From NCBI GenBank assembly GCA_958510825.1, contig OY294047.1, positions 5,022,001 through 5,086,000 of the forward strand: a stretch of 64,000 nucleotides of DNA. The letters run 5' to 3'. Source of the DNA: Brachypterus glaber (Eukaryota > Arthropoda > Insecta > Coleoptera > Kateretidae). Below the pieces are notes generated by a model that was given only the letters and a program-made list of their open reading frames with translations, ran no database searches and had not been told where the DNA came from. The stretch's first letter is position 1. Every line of letters begins with the position of its first letter. Shown piece by piece: positions 44,668 through 55,199 of this stretch. The position numbers and the translations under genes were made by a program.

Positions 44668-44755
44668 AACTGAAATTTTTGAGTTAAATGGTAAAATTTA
44701 ACCATTAACATTTTAAAAATACGTTTCATAAGAATTATCCTAGGTATACCTCATA

Positions 44756-45771
44756 CTATATGAGGCGTATAGTGCAAGAGTGGCCCATCTCACTTTATGG
44801 AAATATCGAGATAATGGCTATTTACATTTCTCCGATTTTTTAATCTTTGATCTAGGACGCATTATTTAATTTAAAATTTTTCTATTAGGGTTTTTAGACT
44901 CGACCAACATTAAGTATGACAAACAAATTTATTTTACTTTCTTTACTTTCTTAGAAAAAAAAATTGGTTGGTCACTATACATTGTGTTCATTTTGGGCCA
45001 CTACTGCATTACGAACGAGATCTGACCTTCAATAACACGTTTTTTTTGAGTAGATCTAACCTCACATTTTAATTATTTTTACATGTGAAAGAAACGTTCG
45101 TTATTTAATAACAGAAGAGTCAAAATACCAATAATTATGCTCTGGAATAGTTAAACGTTTTTTTATTGTTCTTGGAGTAATTACCTTTAAAAATGAAGAA
45201 TAACTAATGCGTAAACATTGTTCAAGTACCTAAATGGATTTCAGTTCCTATGATCTCAAAGTTTAAGGTAAGTTGTAATTTTTTATTAATAAAGCAAAAT
45301 GTACAAAATTGGTAACAAAATTGGTAACATAACGCTCCTGCATTTCTGCAGAAAATGATTTGTTTTGGGGCGAACAAATAACTTTCTCGATAACACAAAT
45401 TTTGGTTTTTTCAACATCCCAATAATATAACCCAGCGAACACCACTATCAACCCATTAGGGAACATTCAAGTATCACGTAACGCTCTAGAGTGGGAGGGC
45501 GAATTTGTTTAAAACGTTTCGCTGCGTTTGGACGTTTTTATGACTGTCAAGATATGTTTGACTGGTAGCCTATACCTGTGGGCCACTAATAAAAGCGATA
45601 ATTTTAATAATGCAATAGAGCTTTAAATGCTCTTATCGTGCCAAAAAGAAAACCCTCTGTTATGAGGGTGGTATGTAATGAAAGATATAGATGTCCTTAT
45701 TACATTTATAAAAAAAACGCAAATCTAAAAAAAAAAACACATATGGGCCACTCTTGCACTATACGCCTCAT
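44756..45771. mobile_element. 1-kb element with perfect 29-bp inverted ends
   Basis: ATGAGGCGTATAGTGCAAGA(GTGGCCCAT) at 44760 recurs inverted at about 45742-45770. The interior has a solo Harbinger-like end (AACATTCAAGTATCACGTAA at about 45466) and no motif-bearing frame. Confidence 0.8.
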
Positions 45772-45977
45772 GTTATAGTCTATAAATAAATATTTAGATA
45801 ATATTTTAACATGTTATTACAAAAAAAATCCTGTGGTTCAAAACCGGGGAATTTAATTCTATGAGAAAAAATTACGTAATTATTACGTAATTTTTACGTA
45901 ATTTTCTCCTATGTTGTACATAAAATTCAGAAAAATTAACGTAAATGACGTAATTTTCATACTAGAATTAATTCCTA

Positions 45978-46249
45978 TTATTTCAAAAATTGGGACGCTG
46001 ATCGAATTATTGTAACGTTTTGAGGAATTTTTTGAAAAACTATATGTTCTTTTAAATATGGCGGATGAGTATGTTCTGAACGCATCCGAATAACATTTCC
46101 AGATGAAGTTAAAATAACTTTACAATGTTGTGATCTGTAGTACTTGCAGCGCCATTTTGTATGATTGAGGTTCTTTTTTAGGACAATAAATTCGTAGTCG
46201 TCTAAGATTAATTTTGGGTATTTTAAACCAGGTATCACGTAAACTAAAC
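45978..46249 (-). CDS. FLYWCH terminal exon 6 (mod(mdg4)-like)
   Basis: The acceptor AACAATTTTAG ends at 46250 and GT completes a phase-1 codon, then LVYVIPGLKYPKLILDDYEF. Ligands: TKWRC, a Cys in SQHCKVILT, and SEHTHPP, so the pair is H-T-H. The tail is IPQNVTIIRSASQFLK-stop. It pairs with exon 5 (shared VIPGLKYPKL, YEFIVL, EHxHPP and IPQNVT), evidence of a tandem duplication separate from the 8-9-10 trio. Confidence 0.92.
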
Positions 46250-46630
46250 CTAAAATTGTTTATTGTTAGTAAAATCAAAAGGAAGCTTTTTGAGACAGTA
46301 AAATATTTTAAAAAGTAAGCAATTTATAGAAAAAAATTCAGCAACTTACTTTTTTCAAGTACAAACCTATATTTTTTCTTAAAGATTCTTATATTACGCA
46401 TAAAAAAGTAACTTTTTGTAAATAATTTTTTCTTTAATTTAAAATTAAAGAAAAAAATATTAATTTAATTAGTTTTTCAAGCAAAAGATGTAGCGTGCGG
46501 GGTAAAATTTATGAATCACTTTTTTAATTTTATTTTCAAGAATATTCTAAGGTTTTGCTTTTTTTAATGGAAACCTATACTTTTTTATTACATATTCTTG
46601 TTTTAGATAAAAAACTATTTTGTTTGTTTT

Positions 46631-47107
46631 AACCTCGTACTATTCTACCTAATTAGGCATCCCCACCGGCTTTAACTGACTTTCGGATCAGTTTGTAGTA
46701 AGTCCCACTTCACTTATGGGAGATTTATCTCAGCGGTCTAAGGCATTGATATAGCATTGACACTGAGCTAATGATCGTGAGTTTAAACATCACTGGCGCC
46801 GATTGCCTTTTTCAGTTAATTAATAATTGAAATTTGGCGTAGGCGTAATCCCTAGATATATTGGTTCGAAAGTCAATTAAAGCCGGTGGTTCCCTCTACT
46901 ACTAGCCCACACAAGTCCTGGACTTAGGGGATGCTTAATTAAGTAGAATAGTACGAGGTTAAAAACAAACAAACGAACAAACTTATCGCCTTCGCCTAAT
47001 TTTTATTATTAATTAACTGAAAAAGGCAAATCGGCGCCAGTGAGAATCGAACTCAAGCTAGCCGGTTAGTCATGTAGACGCGCTAGTCCACTAAGGCATG
47101 CCACCCA
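46631..47107 (-). mobile_element. Outer tRNA-derived SINE, split by another SINE
   Basis: The 3' part (46631-46717, starting AACCTCGTACTATTC on the plus strand) and the 5' part (46987-47107, with GGCGCCAGTGAGAATCGAAC and a type II-like head) belong to one minus-strand SINE interrupted at 46718-46980. Confidence 0.8.
46718..46980 (+). mobile_element. tRNA-derived SINE, type I head, nested
   Basis: It starts GGGAGATTTATCTCAGCGGT and ends GTACGAGGTTAAAAAC... with an A-rich tail. ACTTAT flanks it on both sides (46712-46717 and 46981-46986) and is the target duplication within the outer SINE. Confidence 0.85.
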
Positions 47108-47708
47108 TTTTGTTTAAACGTATCTTCAATTATCTAAAAAAAAATCGAAAAAAAAAAGAATCTGCAATAAAAAATATAGGTTTTTTTTTTAGTTGTAAGT
47201 GGACCTTCGAAATGCCTTTGAAGATTACCATAAAATTAAAATTATTTAATTTTACCCCTGTTTACTTTTGAGATACAGGTGCCCCTGTATGTTTAGTTTT
47301 CAGTGCAGTTTTTATTGCAGTTCTTGACGTAATTTAATGCTAATTTAGGATATATTTAATATAGCATTATAATGAGAACGCTTTCAGATTTCTACTTTGG
47401 CTAAAAAAAAAGAAATAAAACAAACAGATGCAAGCAAATCTCGCATTTTATTGATTATTTTTTTTAATCTAGTGATTAAATTATAATTAGGGGTACGTGA
47501 ACTAACTTTAATTAAAAATATGTTTTCATTAATAACACGGGCCAGCAAAAAAATGTCAATTACTATTAATTAGCATAGTTATACATGTATGTAGGTATGT
47601 AATATACAGATCGGCAGATCTCAATAAGGGCAGTAATAATACACTAAACAACTTTTTTTTAATTTTGTGTTATGACACTGTTCCATAACGAGTGCGATAT
47701 GCAAAAAT

Positions 47709-49557
47709 ATACAGGGTTATTCACGGAAATGGCCTATTAAAAGTGTATGGAGAACCAATAATGTTAAAAATCTTTATTATTTGGCACTTTGCATATGAAA
47801 AACCGACTAAAAATATTTTTATCCTTGTGTCACTATACGTTATACTCAAATACTGAACTTTGTTTTTTTTTTTAATAGAACACCGTGTATATTTTTTAAA
47901 GTTTTGAAATCTGCATTAAATTTAATTTATTTTGATGTTATAGCTTGTATCGTCCCAGTGTTTTTTGAGTTATTCGGGTTTAACGGAAAAAATATCAAAA
48001 TCAAGAACCCTTAAAAAAATCAACAATTTCCCGATATTTTACATTGGAGAAAAACTGTTGTGGAGTTGGCTGAACGATACTTAAGTGACTTATACTATAT
48101 CAAAAATTAACCCAAATTTTATACAGTATGTCAATGAAAGCAGCTCCAACCTGACAAACTTAAAATGGCAATATAATAAATTTTTTAAAACACCCCATAT
48201 ATTTGTTTAATTGGCTAAGTGTTAAATTATGGCAGATGTTTATTCTTAAGAATAATACAGTGTAATTGCACTGTAGTAGTAATGGTGGGGATGTCAAGCC
48301 TGGCAACTAGACCATATGGTCCTTTTTGCCTACCCCTGTGTTACTAGTTTTTCTACTCTAACGAGGATTTTAGTTGTTGTACCCCGGGACCTACAGTTTA
48401 GCGAGGAATCCGAACCTCGTTTTGTCGGCTTTTTTGGCTAAGTGAGCGGCTTTGATCCTTAAGTTTATTGGCTGCCAGTGCACTTGGACCGGCGCCAAAC
48501 TGATTAAGGATCATTTTCGCTTGGAGCCTTAGTACAGATCCTGGTTGCTTGGAAGTCCTTAAAGTGAGCTCTGCCAACAGACCTGACAGCTACCTTGCTG
48601 CTTCCTCTCGGTGCGCCCGGGTAGTATCACAGGTCCGAGTGCTATGCGGCATTATCCACTGCAAACCTTTTTCTGTACTGTGTGCTTAGATCTTCGGCAG
48701 CACAAGCCGACGTGGTGGGGAAACGACGGTATTTTATTTCTGTGAAAAAGTTGTTCCACAACCGAGGATTGAACCCCGGCCTCTCGAATACTAGATCGAG
48801 GCGTTCACGACTGAGCTACCGCCGCCCCTTGCACTGTAACTGAGGTTAACAAAGACCAATAAAGAGAATAAATTTAACAAAAATTTAATAAAAACCCGCG
48901 TTATCAGAATATTTTTCAAATATGTCAAAAACCTTTAATCTTAGATATAGAATATGTTTTATTCATTTTAAAGCAAATTTTATTCACTATTTAGTTAAAT
49001 TAAAAAACATATGGAGTTCCATTAAAAAAATTGAGTTATTGCCATTTTAAGTTTGTTAGGTTTGAGCTGCTTTCTGGGACACACTGTATAACATTTGGGT
49101 TAGTTTTTGGTTGATGGTATGATAAGTCAGTTAAGTATCGTTCACTCAACCCCACAACAACTTTTCTCTAATGTAAAATATCGAGGTAATTGTTTTTTTT
49201 TTGAGGATGCTTGCTTTTGCTACTTTTTTAAACCCGAATAACTCAAAAACCACTGGAGATAGATAAAAACTGTACAAATAAATCAATGGAAATCAAATTT
49301 AATGCAGATTTCAAAACTTTAAAAATATACAGGGTGTTCCATTAAAAAGTTGAGTATCACTTTTGGTATAACCGGTAGTAATGAAAATATTCTTAAACGG
49401 TTGTTCCTAAAATATATATATTATATAGCAACATGTTGCTGGAATAAATAAATAAATAAATAAAATTATATGCAAAAAGCCCAAAGTGCCAAATATCACA
49501 TTTTTAATTTTTTTCCCATAAACTTTTAATAGCCTATTTCCGTGTATTACCCTGTAT
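47709..49557. mobile_element. 1.85-kb foldback element with arms of about 500-650 bp
   Basis: The left ATACAGGGTTATTCACGGAAA...GGCCTATTAAAAG and right CTTTTAATAGCCTATTTCCG...CCTGTATT ends are inverted. Many inner stretches also match inverted (GAGTTATTCGGGTTTAA / TTAAACCCGAATAACTC; ATCTGCATTAAATTTAATTT). The SINE at 48276-48828 sits near the centre. Non-coding. Confidence 0.8.
48276..48828 (-). mobile_element. 553-bp tRNA-headed SINE with LINE-like tail
   Basis: On the minus strand it begins GGGGCGGCGGTAGCTCAGTC, a tRNA-like head with a B box (GGGTTCAATCC) about 40 nt later. A unique body of about 400 bp follows, then a tail GGCAAAAAGGACC...CCCCACCATTACTAC. A 10-bp duplication, TTGCACTGTA, flanks it (48266-48275 and 48829-48838). 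The tail resembles the LINE 3' end at about 52205-52278. Confidence 0.85.
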
Positions 49558-49699
49558 TATTATTATAGTAGCGCCTTCGCCAAAATTACAAATAAAACTT
49601 TTAAAGAACACAATTCATTTTTCAAATAAATTGAAACTTTATTTTTAACATTTCTCTAAATCCTGACGTCTACACTAAAAACTCTTTAAAAAGTTTTTA

Positions 49700-50338
49700 G
49701 ATACATTTTGACATTTTACAAATGTATTCTTTTATAAAAAATTATTTTATTCAATACATACAGATAATAAGACAATTACCAGCTTTATTTTAAATAGATA
49801 AACTCAATAGTAACCCCCGCGTGGCTTTTACTTTATTGAGTGAATAATTATTTATTTTATCTTGTAAATGTCATTAACATTTTTAATAAAAATATGAATT
49901 CCTAAGCTATTTATTGAATAAAACCTTGTATGGCACTCATGGGTAAACCGATATTGCCCTCTTAAAAATTAACCTGTTTGGCTAACGCCTCGCAGGTTAA
50001 TTTTCTCATGGGCAATATCTTACTAGTGCCATAAATAACTATTTTCTCTTTTGTGACTATTATAAGCTCATAATCACAAGAGAAGAGCTGACTATAAAAT
50101 ACAACAAAATATCGTTTCTTCTTTAAATTTCAAAGTGCGTAAATTGTATTGCCGACCCAAAACAAAAATCTCTAAATCGGTCATCATTTTAAATGTAAGT
50201 TTTTTTTTAATTTTAAAGCAAAAAAATATAAAGCACTGCTTTTTAACGCACTAGTACTTAAGAAAACTCGCCCCAAGCGGCTCGTTTTCTAAACTTGTAC
50301 TCGCTAAAAACGGGTGTTACGAAACTAGTACTTTAATT
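49700..50338. repeat. Dispersed repeat block, copy 1 (second copy 57169-58655)
   Basis: It shares TACAGATAATAAGACAATTA, GGCACTCATGGGTAAACCGA, GACTATTATAAGCTCATAAT and the end GAAACTAGTACTTTAA with 57169-58655. Its last bases overlap the stop codon of FLYWCH exon 5. Confidence 0.75.
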
Positions 50339-50598
50339 TATCCTCTTTTTAATAACTGTAACATTTTGAGGTATCAGTGTTCTAGTTGTTGCTTTTGTTT
50401 TTTCTGGTGGAGGATGATTATGTTCGGCACGCATTTCAATAACACTTCCACATGAAGTTAGCAAAACTCTACATTTTTTCGAAGCATAGTGTTTGCACCG
50501 CCATTTTGTCCTGTTGACTTCTTTCCTCAAAACAATAAACTCGTAGTTATCTAAGACCAGCTTGGGATATTTTAGACCAGGAATGACATATATAAGAC
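50333..50598 (-). CDS. FLYWCH terminal exon 5 (mod(mdg4)-like)
   Basis: The acceptor ATATTTTTAG ends at 50599 and GT completes a phase-1 codon, then LIYVIPGLKYPKLVLDNYEF. Ligands: TKWRC, a Cys in SKKCRVLLT, and AEHNHPP. The tail is IPQNVTVIKKRIN-stop. The final codons and stop (at 50333-50335) fall in the end of the dispersed repeat at 49700-50338, so the native C-terminus seems to have been replaced; its sister, exon 6, has a longer tail (SASQFLK). Confidence 0.9.
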
Positions 50599-50793
50599 CT
50601 AAAAATATATTTATTAAGTAAAAAAAATTGAAAAAATTTAATTTTTCGGCAACGTACTATATATTATTTTTTACATGGGTTACAATGATTTATATAAAAG
50701 TTTAATTTCTTGTTAAATTTTATGTTGTAAACTTTACAAATCTTATTTGTTTAACAAGAACATTATTATTTACAATATTTAATGTAGTATATC

Positions 50794-51039
50794 CAACGAA
50801 CTTATCTCTTCTCTCTAGAATAGGCATTTCATTTGTACAAACTGACAAAAACGTAGCCAACATATACATTTGTCTGTCTTACTCCCACAGCTTTGTTCTA
50901 ACAGAGACAACAGTTACTGGTAATTGTTATTTTTCAGGCCTGAATATACCTACTATTTGTTTACAAACAAACAGAGATGTTGGCGATACTTTATATTAAC
51001 GGTATGCGTATTCTGGAGAGAAGAGTTGTTAGTTCGTTG
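50794..51039. mobile_element. hAT-type MITE, copy 3
   Basis: The ends CAACGAACTTATCTCTTC / GTTGTTAGTTCGTTG are flanked by AGTATATC and AGTATATA (50786-50793 and 51040-51047), 7 of 8 matching. It is 246 bp and in the same family as 15438 and 17787. Confidence 0.88.
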
Positions 51040-51241
51040 AGTATATACCACCCTGATTAAAATTATGATATTTTGTGTAACTAATCTGTAGAAGAAAAAA
51101 GATTAAAGAATACTAAAGAAAAAAGAGACAACAGCCATTCTTTTTGTACCGGGCGTGACATTTGTACACTTGAAACACAAATATCTATGTAAAACTATAT
51201 TTAAAATTCTCTTTATATATACATATTACTAGCAATAGGAC

Positions 51242-51444
51242 CAACGAACTAATAACTCTTCTCTCTAGAATACGTATACCGTTAATATAAAGTTCGCCAA
51301 CATCTCGGTTTGTTTGTAAACAAATAGTAGGTATATTCAGGCCTGAACAATAAGTTACCAGTAACTGTTATTGTTGTCTCTACGTTTTTGTCAGTTTTTA
51401 CAAATGAAATGCATATTCTAGAGAGAAGAGTTATTAGTTCGTTG
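51242..51444. mobile_element. hAT-type MITE, copy 4 (internally shortened)
   Basis: The ends CAACGAACTAATAACTCTTC / GTTATTAGTTCGTTG are flanked by the exact 8-bp duplication AATAGGAC (51234-51241 and 51445-51452). At 203 bp it lacks about 50 bp of the middle. Confidence 0.9.
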
Positions 51445-51749
51445 AATAGGACGTACCTTCCTCATGTCAACTATCATTGTAAAGCTAATTGTAGTTTTTT
51501 GCTACTACAACTTTAAGGAGTGTATCTGGCGTGTCAATAAAAAACTTATCATTCGACACTGTCACATTTTTTTTTATATTTTTTTAAGTGTATGAGACTT
51601 CAGAGTTGAAAATTTTTATACACATTTTATATACACGATTGATAGATAGAGTTGTGCAAGTCTGTATTTTAATAAAAACTCTTCTTAAGATATATATATA
51701 TATATATTTTTTTTAATTCATAATCCCTAATGAAACAACATAATCCGAT

Positions 51750-52400
51750 CCCGGCAGTCTAGTGGATAGCACATTTAGCCCTCAACACGTGGGCTGGAGG
51801 AAAACTAAGGGAAAGCTGGTCAACGGTCACGAACTGCAGACAGGCAAAGGACTTCCTTTCCGGTCCAAGCAAGTCAAAAACCGCGTGGCTACTAGGAAGA
51901 AGCCGAGCCACGATCAGCCAACTCACAGGGATCCTCACGGGTCACTGTGGACTAGGAAGGCACCTGTTCAAGATGAAGGTCGGTAACGACCCCGTCTGTT
52001 CGGGTTGCGGGATAGACGAAGAATCGTCCTTCCATTTCCTAGGACAATGCGATCGGTTCGGCAGAATACGACAGGAGATCTTCGGAGTGGCAACTCTCCG
52101 AAGAGAGGAGTTGCGTACCCTTGCCTGGACAGATATCGCCACCTTTATAAGGAGGTCCGGCAGGTTTAGGCAGGGAGTAGGGTAGATGTGTGGCTGGGAC
52201 AGCTCGGGGCTGGCAAAAAGGGCCATAATAGCCTAGTTGCCTGGCTTGTAGCCTCCCCACCCTTACTACTACTACTACTAGCACATTTGGCTTCGGTGCT
52301 AGGGATCGTGGGTTCGAATCCCACTTAGGGCATGATTGTTGTGTGTTGTCTTTATCGAATATTATAATGTATATTGAAAAATAAATAATACAACAAGTAT
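51750..52400 (+). mobile_element. tRNA-like SINE split by a LINE insertion
   Basis: GGCAGTCTAGTGGATAGCAC (A-box-like) before the insertion and GGATCGTGGGTTCGAATCCC (T arm with perfect B box) after it form one tRNA-like head once the 51780-52278 insert and one duplication are removed. A short AT-rich body follows. The acceptor stem does not pair well, so a functional tRNA gene is unlikely. Confidence 0.65.
51780..52278 (+). pseudogene. LINE 3' fragment with (TAC)n tail (I/R1/LOA-like)
   Basis: The frame reads ATISQLTGILTGHCGLGRHL, FKMKVGNDPVCSGCGIDEES, SFHFLGQCDRFGRIRQEIFG and ELRTLAWTDIATFIRRSGRF, then a stop. This is the C-terminal part of a LINE polymerase that follows an RNase H domain, with a C-x2-C-x-H-x-C-like finger. 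It ends in (TAC)5. A 13-bp duplication, TAGCACATTTRGC, flanks it (51767-51779 and 52279-52291). It is strongly 5' truncated. Confidence 0.85.
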
Positions 52401-52845
52401 TTTCAATAATTTTTTAATTTACACTAATTACACGGTGTTCCCTGTGAATCAAAAGATTAATAAAAATCGCACCAAAAACTGATGCATGTTTCGGTGTATA
52501 AATTGCTGAATCAAAATTCCAGCCGCTCGTTTTCCAAAGTTATGACTAAAGAATAAATTAAGGGGAAATGGTACAAATACAATTCTTTAAAAAACCTATA
52601 AATTACAAAAAAAAATATATATATAAAAAAAGTTTTTTTGACCCAGTCGACTAGTCCACTATGGTATAAAATACTTTTTCTAAGACTGCTTTAGAATGTA
52701 AGCAAATACACACACTTTTCAAACACAGAATGAATCCATTCTAGCTCTAGATACGGTATGAATATTCCGTATCAAGTGTCAGAATGAGCACATGTGGTGC
52801 CATCTCTTGTTTATAAAAGTAAATAAAACTGTAGCAAAATTAGCA

Positions 52846-52890
<45 letters not shown>
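52846..52890 (+). repeat. (AT)n microsatellite
   Basis: About 22 uninterrupted AT units. A second simple repeat, (AAAT)n, lies at about 53455-53512. Confidence 0.95.
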
Positions 52891-52893
<3 letters not shown>

Positions 52894-53779
52894 ACCATGA
52901 AACACTGAATAATTTAATGCAATTGAAAGTTTTGCGTTAAAATTACATAAAGTTTATTAGTTTTTCTTAATATTTGACCATTTTTTATCAATTTAGTTCA
53001 AAAAATTAAAACTGCTCCATCTATTGTTAAATATTTAAACCTGATATATGTCACAACAATCTTACATAACTTTCAATTTTTGCATTATAATTTTTAAATA
53101 TATGCTAAAATTAAATAAAAATCTTTTTTAAGTACTGATTTGATAAAATTATTAAATAACATTAATTGCTTTATTTAAAAATATGTGTTTTGTTGCATTT
53201 ACAATGTCGAGTCACAAAAAAACATTGTTTTTAACCTTTTCCGCAGTTTAAAGCCATAAAGTGTTTCATATTTCCAGTCGAAGAAAAAGTATAGTCTACA
53301 ACACGTATGGGATAGTCATTCCGCGCTCGCGGGACCGTCATACTCGCCTGCCGGCTCGTATGAAAACATTCCGCTCGCGCGGAATATTGTCTATTCCATA
53401 CTAGTTATAGAATATACTATTCTTGTAAAGTCCCAAAACGACTCTAAACATATAAATAAATAAATAAAAAAAAAATAAATAAATAAATAAATAAATAAAT
53501 AAAAAGTAAATTAAGGGGTAAAGGGTACAAATACAATGAAACTTGAATTTCATAACTTTTACTAAAGACTGAGTTTTTATCTTTATACAAAATAGGATCC
53601 TTCTTTATTTTGTACTCGGTTGCAAAAGAATGGCTGACAAAGAAAATAAAAAAAAAAGAGGAGTGTCAAAACTACTGAAAAATAAAAATGATTAAAATTT
53701 AAAAAATATATATATTTTTTTTTTCAACAAAATGTATATGAATATAAATTTAAAATTTTTAGCTTAAAACAAGTTTAAA

Positions 53780-54063
53780 TTATTTATAATTTCTTGTTAT
53801 TGAAACATATTTACTTGATACAATCACATCGACCAGGACCGCTTTTGGTTCATGATTATGGTAGTTTTTTATTTGCACATTAAAACCTTCTTCAGATAGG
53901 TATAAAGCAGATTGACAGTAGGTTTCAGCATTCATGGAATTAATACAGCGCCATCTAGTTTTATTACTTTTGCCTATTCTATGGTGAAAATGGTATATAT
54001 AATTATCTACCATGATTTTTGGATATTTATGTCCTTTTGTTCTAGATAAAAAGTGTATTAATT
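53780..54063 (-). CDS. FLYWCH terminal exon 4 (mod(mdg4)-like)
   Basis: The acceptor TTATTTTAG ends at 54064 and AA completes a phase-1 codon, then LIHFLSRTKGHKYPKIMVDN. Ligands: KTRWRC, a Cys in AETYCQSALY, and YHNHEP. The tail is SSKYVSITRNYK-stop. Exons 2, 3 and 4 share a FLS/Y-F-L-S start, K-Y-P-K, VD-x-Y-I-Y and KYVxx, and form the third paralogue cluster. There are more residues between W-R-C and the next Cys than in other clusters (INSMNAETYC). Confidence 0.9.
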
Positions 54064-54205
54064 CTAAAATAATAATTTAAAAATAAGTACTTAACACATC
54101 CACATAGAAAAAAAAAATATATTAAATAAAGTAAAAATATCACTGCTCTACAAAAATAGACTTTTTTTATTTGCCCGGAACTCTTTAGTTCATTCTGGCT
54201 ATACA

Positions 54206-54900
54206 GTGCGGTCCAAAAGTCACCCCTCCCTTTTAACTTTTGAACGAGTTAAGATATCGACTTCATATTTAGAACTCTTAAATAAGACAACTTAAACTAT
54301 CTTTTAACATATATTTGATATTTTCAGCTCTTAAAATGTGGGCAGGGGGGCATGGGGGACATGAAATAAAATGGAAAGGGGGGTTGTATGATACATCAAT
54401 TTAAAGCTTATAAAATTCTCTATTTAAACTAACATTTTTAAATTTTTAAAAAATGTTTTTTAAGGTTTTGATTTTTCAATTTTTTGTGCTAAAACATTCG
54501 ATTTTTTTTTATAAATTTTTATTTATGTCAACTAAAATTATACTTTTAAACTAACATTTTTTTATGATGAAATTAGGCATTTTAAAATTATTTGTTTTTT
54601 TTAGAGGAATTTTGACATTAATACCCATTTTCAAGCCCATTTTAAACCCATTTTTTTTTAATTTAAAAATATGGAGTTAAATGAAGAATTTTATAAGCTT
54701 TAAAATGATGTATTACACGACCCCCCTTTCTGTTTAAAAAAATGTGCCCCTATTCCCACATTTTAAGAGCTGAAAGTATTAAATATATGCTGAAAGATAG
54801 TTTAAATTGTCTTATTTAAAAGTTCCAAATTTTAAGTCGATATCTCGACTGGTTCAAAAGTTAAGAGGGGGCAGTGACTTTTGGACTGCTCTGTATTTTA
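54206..54900. mobile_element. 0.7-kb inverted-repeat element (TA-flanked)
   Basis: The ends TACAGTGCGGTCCAAAAGTCA and GACTTTTGGACTGCTCTGTA are inverted. Matching subterminal stretches include AACTATCTTTTAACATATAT and AGGGGGGTTGTATGATACAT with its inverted partner. This is the best copy of the family also at 33345-33885. Confidence 0.75.
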
Positions 54901-55199
54901 TGCGCTGATTTCGGAACCTTTTTCATGATCAGCTCGTTTTTTTTTTTTTTTTTGAGGTATAACGAACAATGGTTTTTTTTTTGCTTTTTTGCACAAAAAA
55001 ATTAATTTTGTCGTGGATTGGTTCTCAATTTATAATGCTTTAGGCTAAAAAAATCCGATTTAAAGTATCTTTATTTGTTTATTTTTAATAATCTTCACTG
55101 TAAAAAGTAAACTGAATATTCAGTTACAGTTAGATAGGAAATCAGAAGTTATCTTATACAATTGTACTTTAATTTTTGTTAAAAACATGCAACATTTCA

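Noticed and set aside
48760..48828. Possible minus-strand tRNA gene
   Set aside because: It is the head of the 553-bp SINE flanked by a 10-bp target duplication.
51942..52284. Minus-strand frames opposite the LINE fragment
   Set aside because: Antisense to the recognisable LINE protein end on the plus strand.
52846..52890. Possible regulatory TATA cluster
   Set aside because: Simple (AT)n microsatellite without promoter context.
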